Positions 1 through 9,900 of a stretch of 64,000 bases of DNA are shown piece after piece; positions within the stretch are counted from its first letter, which is position 1; the number at the start of each line of letters is the position of its first letter. A program made the position numbers and the translations under genes. This DNA comes from Paenibacillus sabuli (GTDB lineage: Bacteria > Bacillota > Bacilli > Paenibacillales > Paenibacillaceae), in the NCBI RefSeq assembly GCF_014705605.1, contig NZ_JACXIZ010000013.1, positions 62,001-126,000 on the forward strand. Direction: 5' to 3'. The notes under the pieces are model-generated. The model searched no databases, was not told the DNA's origin, and saw only the letters and a list, made by a program, of their open reading frames with translations.

Positions 1-19
1 TTGCACAGTGCAGGGCCAG

Positions 20-1108
20 CTATATCGGGCCGCTCTCCGCCGCACCGCGCCGCGCCAGCAGCAGCCGCAGGATCGGCGGTGCCGCCAGCAGGACAATGAA
101 CAGCCGCGACAGCTGAAAGGCCGTCACCTGCGACACATCCGCGCCTACGACAAGCGCCGTCACCGCGACCTCGCCCAGGCCGCCGGGCGCGAGCGCGAGG
201 AACCAGGTGACGACCGAGCCGCCGGTAAGCTGCGCCAGCAGCCAGGCCGCAGCGGCTGTCGCGGCGACGAGCAAGCACGCCGTCAGCAGCGCCAGCGGCC
301 CGAGCCGCTTGTTCGTCCACATCATCCGCAGCTGCACGCGATTGCCGATATACAGCCCGATCGACACCTGCGCCGCCGCCAATAGCGGGCCTGGAAGCGC
401 CGGCCACGGGCATCCTGCGATCGACAGGCCGCCGACGACCAGCATCGGACCGATGAATTCGCCCGCTGGCAAGCGCCAGCGGCGCAGCAGCCAGGCCGCT
501 GCAGGCACGAGCGGCAGCAGCAGCCAAGCGGCGTAGGCGGGCATGTCCGACGGCGACGCAGCTGATAACGGCGCAGTCGCTGTCGCCGCCGTCTGCATCG
601 CGGCATCCGGCGACAGGGCGATCCACGTCGCCAGCACCGGCACCGTGTACAGGACGATGATCAGCCGCGCCGTCTGAATAATCGCGACCGCGCCGGGGTC
701 TGTGCCCTTGAAGTGGTCGGCGATCACGACCATCTGCGTCAGACCGCCGGGCACGCAGCCGAGCATCGCCGTGCCTTCGCCGATCCGCGCTCCCTTGGCG
801 AACAGGCGTCCGACGACAAGACAGACGCCCACCCACAAGAGCGCCGCCAGGATCATCCACGGCAGGTCATGCGCGATGGTGATTGCCGTCTGCCGCGTCA
901 TCGAGCGGCCGAGCAGGTAGGCGACGACGACGATGCCGGCTTCGCCGAGCCAGCGCGGCCAGACGATCGAGCCGGGCTTGACCGCGCCGGCCACCATGAC
1001 GGCGAGCGCCGAGCCGAGTATCCACGGCAGCGGCAGTCCGCCGAGCCAGAACAACGCGCCGCCCGCGCCGCCCACCGCAGCCGAAGCGAGAATACGCATC
1101 CATCCCAC
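20..1108 (-). CDS. AbrB-family integral membrane protein
   Basis: Hydrophobic protein of 362 residues with about ten membrane segments and two copies of the AbrB-type membrane domain. The first copy carries GCVPGGLTQM near residues 117-126. The second carries a matching APGGLGEV motif near residue 310, followed by TAFQLSRLF. The family (E. coli AbrB) is often mislabelled as a transcriptional regulator; it is a predicted permease of unknown substrate. The start taken is GTG, 11 bases after an AAGGAG; an ATG three codons later is also possible. It lies about 165 bases downstream of the proline dehydrogenase gene on the same strand, so it may be read through from the arginine/proline operon. A link to amino-acid transport is inference from position only. 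Confidence 0.8.
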   Translation of the reverse strand: MGWMRILASAAVGGAGGALFWLGGLPLPWILGSALAVMVAGAVKPGSIVWPRWLGEAGIVVVAYLLGRSMTRQTAITIAHDLPWMILAALLWVGVCLVVGRLFAKGARIGEGTAMLGCVPGGLTQMVVIADHFKGTDPGAVAIIQTARLIIVLYTVPVLATWIALSPDAAMQTAATATAPLSAASPSDMPAYAAWLLLPLVPAAAWLLRRWRLPAGEFIGPMLVVGGLSIAGCPWPALPGPLLAAAQVSIGLYIGNRVQLRMMWTNKRLGPLALLTACLLVAATAAAAWLLAQLTGGSVVTWFLALAPGGLGEVAVTALVVGADVSQVTAFQLSRLFIVLLAAPPILRLLLARRGAAESGPI

Positions 1109-1273
1109 AGTCCCGATGTCTCCTTGCCGTTTGTGTCTTGCTCCCCACTTTACCAGAAGGGCGACGGCTTGTCATCCGGGAACGGGCATTGTCCAAGAGC
1201 GGTCCGCACCCTGCACGGCCGGGTTCCTCCGCGGCCGGATTGCGCCGGGAGCGAGCGTTTCCCCCGGACCTTG

Positions 1274-2188
1274 CTACCGCCGCAGATTGCGCAGCACGAA
1301 CCATACATTGGCCGGCCGCTCGGCGAGCCGGCGCATGAAGTAGCCGTACCAATCCTCGCCGAACGGCACATAGACCCGCACCTTGTAGCCTTCGCGCACG
1401 AGCTCATCCTGCAGCGCTTCGCCGATGCCGTACAGCATCTGGAATTCGAAGCGGGTGCGCGGCGTCCCGTGCGCAGCGATCCAGGCCTTGGCCCGCTCGA
1501 CAATCGCGCGGTCGTGCGTGGCGATTGCCGTATAGCGCCCATACGCGAGATGGTGCTCGATCATCTCGGCGAACTGCGCGTCCACGTCCGCCTTATGCGG
1601 GAAGGCGACCTCCTCCGGCTCCTTGTAGGCGCCCTTGACGAGCCGCACATTGGAGCCTGCGGCGGCGAGCGTGCGAATATCGGCCATCGAGCGATACAGA
1701 TAGGCCTGCACCGCGACGCCGACATGATCGCAGCTGCGCCGCAGCTCGCGATAGATGCCGATGGTCGCTTCGCAGCGCGGCGAATCCTCCATGTCGAGGC
1801 GCACGAAGCTGCGCAGCCGCCAAGCCTCCTGCAGGATGCCGCGCAGCCGCGCGACGCAGCGGCCGCGATCCAGATCGAGCCCGAGACTGCTCAGCTTGAG
1901 CGACAGGTTCGCATCCGCGCCGCGTGCGGCGATTCCCTCCAGGATGCGGACGCACATCGCCGCGGCACGATCTGCCTCGGGCTCGCTGCCGGCGAATTCG
2001 CCGAGGTAATCGAGCGTCGCCGCCTTGCCTGCCGCATTGAGCCGCCCGACCGCGTCCAGCGCCTCCTCGAGGCGCACGCCGGCTACGAAGCGGCTCGCCC
2101 CGAGCCGCAGGCCGTAGCGCCGAGCCAGTCTCGTGGCGGATCGGCTGCGGCCAAGCCGCTGCAGCGCGGCGCGCATCACATTGTCCAT
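1274..2188 (-). CDS. putB: Proline dehydrogenase (FAD-dependent, monofunctional)
   Basis: Oxidises L-proline to 1-pyrroline-5-carboxylate with FAD, the first step of proline catabolism. About 304 residues, the usual size of the monofunctional Bacillus PutB/FadM type. Visible family motifs are LKLSSLGLD near residue 97, the MEDS strand near 133, RLVKGAYKE near 182 and YFMRRLAERPANV at the C terminus. I chose the ATG at 2188 because a GGGGAGG lies 8 bases upstream and the protein then begins like B. subtilis PutB; the frame stays open 14 codons further. It follows rocF by about 80 bases and its product feeds the rocA enzyme, so the five-gene minus-strand block degrades both arginine and proline to glutamate. 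Confidence 0.93.
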   Translation of the reverse strand: MDNVMRAALQRLGRSRSATRLARRYGLRLGASRFVAGVRLEEALDAVGRLNAAGKAATLDYLGEFAGSEPEADRAAAMCVRILEGIAARGADANLSLKLSSLGLDLDRGRCVARLRGILQEAWRLRSFVRLDMEDSPRCEATIGIYRELRRSCDHVGVAVQAYLYRSMADIRTLAAAGSNVRLVKGAYKEPEEVAFPHKADVDAQFAEMIEHHLAYGRYTAIATHDRAIVERAKAWIAAHGTPRTRFEFQMLYGIGEALQDELVREGYKVRVYVPFGEDWYGYFMRRLAERPANVWFVLRNLRR

Positions 2189-2271
2189 CTCCTCGCCCTC
2201 CCCTCCCCCCGGGAGCCGCACCCTCGGCATGCCCGATGCGCGGCCGCCGCGTCCAACGCGATCCGCCTCGG

Positions 2272-3198
2272 CTAAAGGATGCGCTCGCCCAGCAGCGAGC
2301 CGATCAGCTCCGCCGCCAGCGCGGCGGTGCGCCCCTCCGGATCGAGCCGCGGATTAACCTCGACCATCTCCATCGACGTCACCTTGCCCGACTCGGCCAG
2401 CAGCTCCAGGGCGAAATGCGCCTCGCGGTAGCTGACGCCGCCCGCGACCGGTGTCCCCGCGCCCGGCGCCTCGCGCGGATCGACGCTGTCGATGTCGAAG
2501 CTCAGATGCACGCCGTCCGCATCGCGGCCGGCAATCGCGACCGCCTCCTCCATCACCCGTGCGATGCCGAGCTTGTCGATCTCATGCATGGAGAAGCAAG
2601 CGATGCCCTCCCGCCGGATCAGCTCGCGCTCGCCGGCGTCGAGATCGCGCGCGCCGACGAGCACGACGCGCTCCGGCCGCACGAGCGGACCGGCGCCGGG
2701 AATATCCGTCAGCTTGTGGATCGTCCGGCCGAGCGCGGCGGCGAGCGACATGCCGTGCATGTTGCCCGAGGGCGTCGTCGCCTCCGTATTAAGATCGGAA
2801 TGCGCGTCGAACCAGATGACGCCCAGGCGCGGATAATGCGCGGTCAGCCCGGCCAGCGTGCCGGTGGCAATGCTGTGATCGCCGCCCAGCACGAGCGGGA
2901 AGTCTCCTCCCGCAGCGGCGGCGCGCACGCGCGGCGCGAGCAGCGCGCCGAGCCGCTCCACCGCCGCCCGATTGCGCGCGCGCGTCTCCGCGCCGTCCTG
3001 CGGCCCGTCCTGCCGATCTGCTTCCGCGCCGTCCTCCTGCAGACGGACCGTCTCCGCCTTGGTCACCTGCAGGCCGAGTCCGGCGAGCCGCGCCTCCAGG
3101 CCGGCGCGCCAGATCGCCTCCGGCCCGTGCTCGGTGCCCGGCGTGCCCGCCCCCAGACCGAACGGCACATTGATGATATGAACCCCCCGCGTTGCCAT
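2272..3198 (-). CDS. rocF: Arginase
   Basis: Hydrolyses L-arginine to ornithine and urea in the cytoplasm using a binuclear manganese site. All metal-binding signatures are present: GGDHS (His near 108), DAHSD (131-135) with the following TPSGNMHG loop, and SFDIDSVDP (near 234-241). Length is 308 residues against about 296 for B. subtilis RocF; the extra residues sit in a charged loop near 55-75. The ATG is preceded by AAAGGATG. It lies 25 bases after rocD and in the same operon, so ornithine made here is passed directly to ornithine aminotransferase. Agmatinase is a related alternative, but neighbours and motif spacing favour arginase. Confidence 0.93.
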   Translation of the reverse strand: MATRGVHIINVPFGLGAGTPGTEHGPEAIWRAGLEARLAGLGLQVTKAETVRLQEDGAEADRQDGPQDGAETRARNRAAVERLGALLAPRVRAAAAGGDFPLVLGGDHSIATGTLAGLTAHYPRLGVIWFDAHSDLNTEATTPSGNMHGMSLAAALGRTIHKLTDIPGAGPLVRPERVVLVGARDLDAGERELIRREGIACFSMHEIDKLGIARVMEEAVAIAGRDADGVHLSFDIDSVDPREAPGAGTPVAGGVSYREAHFALELLAESGKVTSMEMVEVNPRLDPEGRTAALAAELIGSLLGERIL

Positions 3199-3223
3199 GA
3201 TCGCTCATCCTTTCTGTATTCAC

Positions 3224-4774
3224 TCATTGCGCCAATACGCGCTCAACCTTATCCAGCGCCCAATCCAGCTCGGCCGGCGCGATGACAAGCGGCGGCGCCA
3301 GCCGGATGACCGTCTCGCGCGTCTCCTTGCACAGCACGCCCAGCTCCAGCAGCCGCTCGCAATACGGACGGGCGGCGGCATGCAGCTCGACGCCGAGCAG
3401 CAGCCCCCGGCCGCGCACCTGCTTGACGAGCGGCGCGCGCAGCCGCCGCAGCCGCTCCAGCGCCCGCTCGCCCAGCTCCGCTGCGCGCGCCGCCAGCCCT
3501 TCGTCCTCGAGCACCTCCAGCGCGGCCAGCGAGACTGCGCAGGCAAGCGGATTGCCGCCGAAAGTCGAGCCGTGCGAGCCCGGTTCGAAGACGTCCATCA
3601 CCTCATGGCCGCCGACGACGCAGGAGATCGGCAGCACGCCGCCGCCCAGCGCCTTGCCCAGCACGTATAAATCGGGGCGCACCTCCTCCCAGTCGCAGGC
3701 GAAGCGCCGGCCGGTGCGGCCGAGGCCGGTCTGAATCTCGTCGGCGATCCACAGCACCCGGCTGCGATCGCACAGCTCGCGCACCTGTCGCAGATAACCG
3801 TCCGGCGGCACGACCACCCCGGCCTCGCCCTGGATCGGCTCGCACAGGAAGGCCGCCGTCGCCGGCGTGATCGCCCGCTGCAGCGCCTCCGCGTCGCCGT
3901 AAGGCACGATCCGCACGCCCGTCAACAGCGGCTCGAAGCCGCGCCGGTAGTCCGGCTCGTCGGACAGCGAGATTGCCCCCAGCGTCCGCCCGTGAAAATT
4001 GCCGCTGCAGACGATGATCTCCGCCTGTCCCGGGGGCACGCCCTTGACGTCGTACGCCCAGCGCCGCGCCGCCTTGAGCGCCGTCTCCACCGCCTCCGCG
4101 CCGGTGTTCATCGGCAGCACGACCGGCAGTCCGGCAAGCGCTGCGACGCGCGCGCACCACGCCCCGTACACATCGGTGTGGAAGGCGCGCGAGGCGAGCG
4201 TCAACCGCTCCGCCTGCTCCCGCAGCGCGGCCAGGATGCGCGGGTGACGATGGCCCTGATTGAGCGCGGAATAGGCGCTCAGCATATCGAGATAGCGCCG
4301 TCCGGCCAGATCGTACATCCACACCCCTTCGGCACGCGCGATCACCACCGGCAGCGGGCGATAATTGCGCGCCCCGTGCAGCTCCGCCTGGCGAATCGCC
4401 GCCGCAGCCCGCGCTTCCGCTTCCGGAGCGGCTGTTGCCGGATCGGGGGGGGCGGCAGGGTTCGCCAGGTCCGCTGGGTCAGGAACCGCAGCGACCGGAT
4501 CCGGCGCGAGCTCGGCCGGCGGCAAGCACGCGTCCGTTCCGGCAGCGCAATCCGGCGCGAAGGCCTCGCGTACCGCCCCGGCGGACGCTGGCGCGTCCGG
4601 CTGCGCCGCTTGCCTTTCGGCTTGCGCCGTCCCTTGCTTGGCTTCTGTCGCCTCTAGCTCGGCTTGCCCGTCTGCTGCAGAGCCAGGGCGCTTGGCGACG
4701 CGCCGCGCCGACGCCTTCCTTGCGGTACCGCTTGCGCGTCGCCGCGGCTCGCTTTTGCCGGCCCGCCGCTTCAC
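3224..4774 (-). CDS. rocD: Ornithine aminotransferase with long Ala/Pro-rich N-terminal extension
   Basis: PLP enzyme that transfers the delta-amino group of ornithine to 2-oxoglutarate, giving glutamate-5-semialdehyde. The core (from about residue 125 to the end) shows [21 protein letters not shown], the Asp of [14 protein letters not shown] and the PLP lysine in VLGKALGGG. The start is a GTG whose last two bases lie in the rocA stop codon (GTGA overlap) with a GGAG just upstream; no better start exists nearer the core. This leaves an extra ~120 residues, first basic ([12 protein letters not shown]) and then rich in Ala, Pro and Asp. The B. subtilis enzyme has only about 400 residues. The role of the extension is unknown. 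Confidence 0.9.
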   Translation of the reverse strand: MKRRAGKSEPRRRASGTARKASARRVAKRPGSAADGQAELEATEAKQGTAQAERQAAQPDAPASAGAVREAFAPDCAAGTDACLPPAELAPDPVAAVPDPADLANPAAPPDPATAAPEAEARAAAAIRQAELHGARNYRPLPVVIARAEGVWMYDLAGRRYLDMLSAYSALNQGHRHPRILAALREQAERLTLASRAFHTDVYGAWCARVAALAGLPVVLPMNTGAEAVETALKAARRWAYDVKGVPPGQAEIIVCSGNFHGRTLGAISLSDEPDYRRGFEPLLTGVRIVPYGDAEALQRAITPATAAFLCEPIQGEAGVVVPPDGYLRQVRELCDRSRVLWIADEIQTGLGRTGRRFACDWEEVRPDLYVLGKALGGGVLPISCVVGGHEVMDVFEPGSHGSTFGGNPLACAVSLAALEVLEDEGLAARAAELGERALERLRRLRAPLVKQVRGRGLLLGVELHAAARPYCERLLELGVLCKETRETVIRLAPPLVIAPAELDWALDKVERVLAQ

Positions 4775-6327
4775 AGCTGCTCCGTGACGCACTGCGCCTG
4801 CATGAACAGCGCCAAGTAATCCGGCCCGCCCGCCTTGGCGTCCGTGCCCGACATGTTGAAGCCGCCGAACGGCTGGTAGCCGACGATCGCCCCGGTGCAG
4901 CCGCGATTGAGATACAAGTTGCCGACGTGGAATTCGCGGCGCGCCTGCTCCAGCCGGTCCCGGTCGCGCGAGATGACCGCGCCCGTGAGTCCGTAGGCCG
5001 TATCGTTGGCGATGGCGAGCGCCTCGTCGAAGTCCGGGGCCCGGCACAACGCCAGCACCGGTCCGAAGATTTCCTCCTGCATCAAGCGCGCCTGCGGCTG
5101 AACGTCTGCAAAAATCGTCGGCTGCGCGTACCAGCCAATCGTCTCATCGCCCTCGCCGCCGGTCGCCAGACGACCCTCGCGGTGACCGAGCGCCACATAA
5201 TCCATCACCTTGTCGTAGGCGGCCCGATCGATCAGCGGTCCCATCTCGCAGCCGAGCTGCGCCGGATCGCCGACTGTCAGTTGCTGCGCCAGCTTGACCG
5301 TCCTGGCGAGCACCTCGTCATACACATCGGCGACGACAATCGCGCGCGAGCAGGCCGAGCACTTCTGCCCGGCATAGCCGAATGCGGAGGCGACAATCGC
5401 CTGAGCCGCCAGCTCCAGGTCGGCACTGCGGTCGACGACGATTGCGTCCTTGCCGCCCAGCTCGGCGAGGACCCGCTTGAGCCAGAGCTGACCGGGCTGG
5501 ACCTTGGCGGCGCGCTCGAAGATGCGCAGCCCGACCTCGCGGGAGCCGGTGAAGCTGACGAAGCGGGTGCGCGGATCGTCCACGAGCCGATCCCCGACCT
5601 CGGCGCCGCTGCCCGGCACATAATTGACCACCCCCGGGGGCAGCCCCGCCTCCTCCAGCAGCTCGACGAAGCGGGCGGCGATGACCGGCGCGTTGCTCGC
5701 CGGCTTGAGCACGACCGTATTGCCCGCGCCGACGGCTGCCATCGTCATGCCTGCCATGATCGCCATTGCAAAATTCCACGGCGGCAAAACAATGCCGACC
5801 CCCAGTGGCAGATAGCGGTAACGGTTGATCTCGCCGGGCCGGCTCAGCACCGGCGCCCCGTCCGCCAGACGCAGCGCCTCGCGGCCATAATATTCCATAA
5901 AATCGATCGCCTCCGCGGTATCTGCGTCGGCCTCGCGCCACGGCTTGCCCGTCTCCAGCACCAGCAGCGCGGAGAACTCGTGCCGCCTGCGGCGGGTCAG
6001 CGCCGCCGCCTTGAACAGCAGATCGGCGCGCTGCTCCGCCGGCGCGTGCCGCCACTGCGCGTACGCCGACGCGGCGGCCTCGACCGCCCGATCCGCCAAC
6101 GCCGCGTCCGCCTTGGCCGCCGTGCCGACGACCTGCTCCCGCCGGGCCGGATTCGCAGAGACGAGGCGGCCGCTCGTATCGATACGCTCGCCGCCGATGA
6201 CGAGCGGGCAATGCCGGCCCAGCCGCGCCGTCTCGCGCTGCAGCGCCTCGGCGAAGGCGCGCCGCGTCCTGCTCTCCCCAAAGTCGCTGAACGGTTCGTG
6301 CGTATACGGTCTTATTCCGATCCCCAT
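4771..6327 (-). CDS. rocA: 1-pyrroline-5-carboxylate dehydrogenase
   Basis: NAD-dependent aldehyde dehydrogenase that oxidises P5C/glutamate semialdehyde to glutamate, the last step for both arginine and proline breakdown. Length is 518 residues, close to the family's 515. The N terminus THEPFSDF matches the Bacillus RocA/PutC type. The catalytic Glu is in VLAELGGKD (near 289) and the catalytic Cys in [10 protein letters not shown] (near 323); PPWNFA and FTGSREVG are also present. First gene of the operon; its stop overlaps the rocD start. A leader of about 670 bases with tandem and inverted repeats lies upstream. I could not find a convincing sigma-54 promoter like the one that drives the B. 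subtilis roc operons. Confidence 0.95.
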   Translation of the reverse strand: MGIGIRPYTHEPFSDFGESRTRRAFAEALQRETARLGRHCPLVIGGERIDTSGRLVSANPARREQVVGTAAKADAALADRAVEAAASAYAQWRHAPAEQRADLLFKAAALTRRRRHEFSALLVLETGKPWREADADTAEAIDFMEYYGREALRLADGAPVLSRPGEINRYRYLPLGVGIVLPPWNFAMAIMAGMTMAAVGAGNTVVLKPASNAPVIAARFVELLEEAGLPPGVVNYVPGSGAEVGDRLVDDPRTRFVSFTGSREVGLRIFERAAKVQPGQLWLKRVLAELGGKDAIVVDRSADLELAAQAIVASAFGYAGQKCSACSRAIVVADVYDEVLARTVKLAQQLTVGDPAQLGCEMGPLIDRAAYDKVMDYVALGHREGRLATGGEGDETIGWYAQPTIFADVQPQARLMQEEIFGPVLALCRAPDFDEALAIANDTAYGLTGAVISRDRDRLEQARREFHVGNLYLNRGCTGAIVGYQPFGGFNMSGTDAKAGGPDYLALFMQAQCVTEQL

Positions 6328-6468
6328 CCCCCATCCTCCTCCTCATACCCTATCCTATTCCGGGACAAATTCCCGGCATGCCTGCGACTTCGCCGCTCAT
6401 AGCCTGCGCTCGACCGACCGCCGCAATCCAGCGAGACTCCGCCCGCCGGGGGGCTGCAGGAGGCATGG

Positions 6469-6520
6469 TCCGGCGTCCGGGGGTCAGGCGTTTGGCGTCC
6501 GGGGGTCCGGCGTCCGGGAC
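6469..6520. repeat. Short tandem repeat of GGCGTCCGG units
   Basis: Several copies of a GGCGTCCGGGGGTC-like unit occur head to tail, with one copy degenerate (GGCGTTTGG). It lies in the rocA leader on the non-coding side and looks like slippage-prone low-complexity DNA. Confidence 0.7.
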
Positions 6521-6633
6521 AGAGGTTGCCAATGAATTCGAATGAAAACCCGACACTGTGTCTCGAAGCGCGACGATTGAATGGGCCGGTCAAGCGAAGG
6601 ATGCTTCGCGACAGTACGGCCTGCGACCGGCCC

Positions 6634-6673
6634 GCTCTAACGGACATGGGAGATCGCTGGTGTCCGTTAGAGC
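6634..6673. repeat. Palindromic intergenic repeat, copy 1
   Basis: Arms GCTCTAACGGACA (6634-6646) and TGTCCGTTAGAGC (6661-6673) pair over 13 bases around a 14-base loop containing TGGGAGATCGCTGG. The loop and right arm recur almost unchanged at 43471-43483. This suggests a dispersed genomic repeat rather than a gene-specific terminator. Confidence 0.75.
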
Positions 6674-6996
6674 TGCTCACCATGGCTGCTCCCGTCTCTC
6701 GAACAAGCAACTGGATACGGGATGTGCTTCAGACGACTGCATATTATACTGCGTGATGTGCATGCAGCCGACCGCTTTTCGTGCTACTTGCTATCCAGCC
6801 CCGCCCCATACGCCAGAGCACCGCGCGCCAACATGCTGCGCGCGGTGCTCTGGACGATCTGCGGCTTGCCTTCGGTGGTGTCTCGGAATGGGGGGCTCGG
6901 CCTGCGCATCGTTTTTCGCGCGCAACTTCCATCCCGAAGCTCGCAGTCGCGGGACCGCTGCGCCGCCCCAAGCGACGCGACGCCATCCACAGCTGC

Positions 6997-9900
6997 TCAG
7001 ATCGTCAGCTCTACGATATGCGCCCCGCCGTCGTCGACCAGCGGAATGGCGGCAATCGGAGCCGCGCTGTGGACGTGCAGGTCGGGCTCCGCCGCAGGCA
7101 GCTCCCGACCGTCCAGCAGGATGCGGCTGACGCCGACGCCGGTGCCGGACCCATTGGCTGCCTCGATGCGGTACCGTGTCCGGCCGTATCGATACGTCAC
7201 GGTATAGCCCGGCCAATCCGCCGGAATGCAGGGCTGCACGAGCAGCCGATCGCCGCGGCGGCGGATGCCGAGCACCGACTCCAGGCCGACCTGGTACATC
7301 CAGCCGGCCGCGCCGGTGTACCACGTCCACCCGGCATGCCCCTTGTGCGGCGGCGCGGTATAGACGTCGGCGGCCATCACGTACGGCTCGCCGACGTAGC
7401 GCCGCACCTCGCCGGGCGTACGGGTATGCGTGATCGGGCTGAGGAGGCGCAGCAGCTCGAAGGCTTTGTCCCCGCGCCCGAGCTTGGCCCAGGCGGCGAT
7501 GCCCCAGAGAACGCCGTGCGTGTACTGGGCTCCGTTCTCGCGAATGCCCGGCGGATAGCCCTGGATATAGCCGGGACTCGGCTCGGAATGCTCGAACGGC
7601 GGCGTCAGCAGCCGCGCAATGGAGAGCTCGCGGTCGACGAGCTCGCGGTCGAACGCCTCCATCGCGCGCATCGTCTTATCCGGCGCGCCGGCTCCGGAGA
7701 GGACCGACCAGGACTGCGCGATCGCGTCGATGCGGCATTCCTCGCCCGCCATCGTGCCCAGCCAATCGCCCGCGTCCGTGAAGGCGCGCCGGTACCAGTG
7801 GCCGTCCCAGCCGTGCGCGTCGAGCGCCTCGGCCAGCGCGCCGCGTGCCGCTTCGTAGCGCGCGGCGCGCTCGGACTCGCCCTGCGCGCGGCAGATCGGC
7901 TCGAAGCGCGTCAGCACATCGCTGAGGAACCAGCCTAGCCAGACGCTCTCGCCCCGGCCCTCGGAGCCGACATGGTTCATGCCGTCGTTCCAGTCGCCGA
8001 TGCCGATCAGCGGCAGGCCATGCTCGCCGATCCGCGACAGCGCCAGATCGATCGCGCGCAGACAGTGCGCATACACCGTCCCGCGCTCATCCGCCTGCAC
8101 CGTCGCCTCGTAGCGCTCGTGCTCGCCCGCCGCCAGCGGCGCACTCGTCAGATACGGCGCCGACTCGTCCAGCACGCCGGCGTCGCCGGTGTGCTCCACA
8201 TACCGCGAGACGGTATAGGGCAGCCACAGCAGATCATCGGAAAATTGCGTGCGGATGCCGCGCGCCGTCTCCTCGTGCCACCAGTGCTGCACATCGCCCT
8301 CCACGTATTGATGCGCCGCGTGCAGCAGGATCTGGCGACGCGTCAGCTCGGGGTATGCGTGCAGCATCGACTGCGCATCCTGCAGCTGATCGCGATAACC
8401 ATAGGCGCCGCCCGCCTGGTAGAAGGCGGTGCGGGCCCACATGCGGCAGGCCAGCGACTGATACAGCAGCCAGCCGTTCATGAGCAGATCCATCTCCTTG
8501 GCCGGCGTCTCGACGACGACCTGACCGAGCAGCGCCTCCCATTCCGCTCGCACCTCTGCCAGCGCGGCTTGCGCCGCTGCCGCGCTCCGGTACCGGCCGG
8601 CCAGCTCGGCCGCCTGCGCCCGGTCGGCGGCGCAGCCGAGCAGGATGTTCACCGTGCGTGTCTCACCCGGCTCCAGGACGATCCGGCGCTGCACCGCGCC
8701 GCAGGCGTCGCCGTAGACGCCGGTGCGGCCCGACAGCGCCGTGCGCTGCAGCGCCGCCGGACGATGCACCGTACCGCCGCGCCCGATGAATTCGACGCGG
8801 TCGCCGGTCCATGTCAATTCGGCGTGCTCCGACGAGTCGCTCGAATCGGGCGACGAATTCGATGACGCTGCCGATGCCCCGACCGGCGTCTCAGATGCCG
8901 TGCCGCCTGGCTCCGTCCGCTCCGTCGCCGACGCCGATGATCGCGCCGCCCCGGCCCCTTCCTCCGCGTCCGCGAAGATGCCGAGGAACGCATGCGCCTC
9001 GCGGAACGTCTCCTGGTAGCGGTTGACGGCGAGCAGTAGCCCCGCCTGTCCGTCCCAGTCGGTCTCGATTAGCGGACCGTTGCCGTAGCGACTGACGCCG
9101 AGCACCCATTCGGCATAGTAGGTGACGGACAGCTCACGGCGCGTGCGGCCCGTGTTGGTCAGCTTGAGCCGCACGAGCTTGACCGGGTCGCGCCAAGGCA
9201 CGAACACCGTCTGCTCCGAGCGAATGCCGGCGTAATCGCGGACGAAGCCGGAATAGCCGCGTCCGTGTGTCACCTGCACCGCTTCGCCTGCCCCCGATGT
9301 CGCCGCCGTATCCCAGACGACTCCGTCCCGCTCGTCGCGCAGGTAGCATTTCTCCGACGGCGGATCGAGCACCGGGTCATTGGACCAGGAAGTGAGCTTG
9401 CACTCGCGGCTGTTGCGCCACCACGTATACCCGGTGCCGAGCTCGGTGACGAGCGTGCCAAACGCCGGATTGGCCATCACATTGCTCCACGGAGCAGGCA
9501 GCTCGCGGCCGTGCTCGATCGTCATCCGATAAGCGCGTCCGTCCCTGGTGAAGCCGCCCCAGCCGTTGTCATACAGCAGCTCCTCCGCCGCCGAGCGCGG
9601 CGCTGCAGCAGACTCCGGCCGCGCTGCGCGGGCCTCGTCCGCCTGATTCGGCGCAGCCGCGGGCGCGGCGGGACTTGACATTGCGGGACGATGAGCGGCT
9701 GGCTCCGCAGCTCTTGCGGCATTTGGTGTCTCTAGCGCCTCTGATGCATCTGTTGTCTCTGACTCTGCAACCGCTGCTGCCCTTGTTGCCTCGGTTGCCT
9801 CTGTTGTCCCCGGTGCCCGCGGCGGCGACGGCTGCCTGCTCGGCCCGAGCGGCTCGGGCAGGCTCGTATTATCGGTTCCGTGCCAGCGCAGCTGGGCGCG

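Larger units (their letters stand above)
6328..6996. other. Gene-free region between rocA and the glucan synthase gene
   Basis: No plausible gene. It contains a short GC-rich tandem repeat (6469-6520), a nested inverted repeat (a GGGCCGGTC/GACCGGCCC pair around 6580-6635) and an intergenic palindrome (6634-6673) that recurs at 43.4 kb. It must hold the rocA promoter on the minus strand, but I see no clear -35/-10 pair. Confidence 0.6.

Noticed and set aside
713-2275. Long plus-strand reading frame opposite the AbrB and proline dehydrogenase genes
   Set aside because: Arg/His/Gln-rich antisense shadow of GC-rich coding DNA; no ribosome site or family motif.
6328-6996. Sigma-54 promoter for rocA
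   Set aside because: I looked for TGGCAC-N5-TTGC on the minus strand and found no acceptable match.
6791-7330. Frames across the end of the glucan synthase gene
   Set aside because: Overlap the 3' end of a clearly coding gene and have no independent support.
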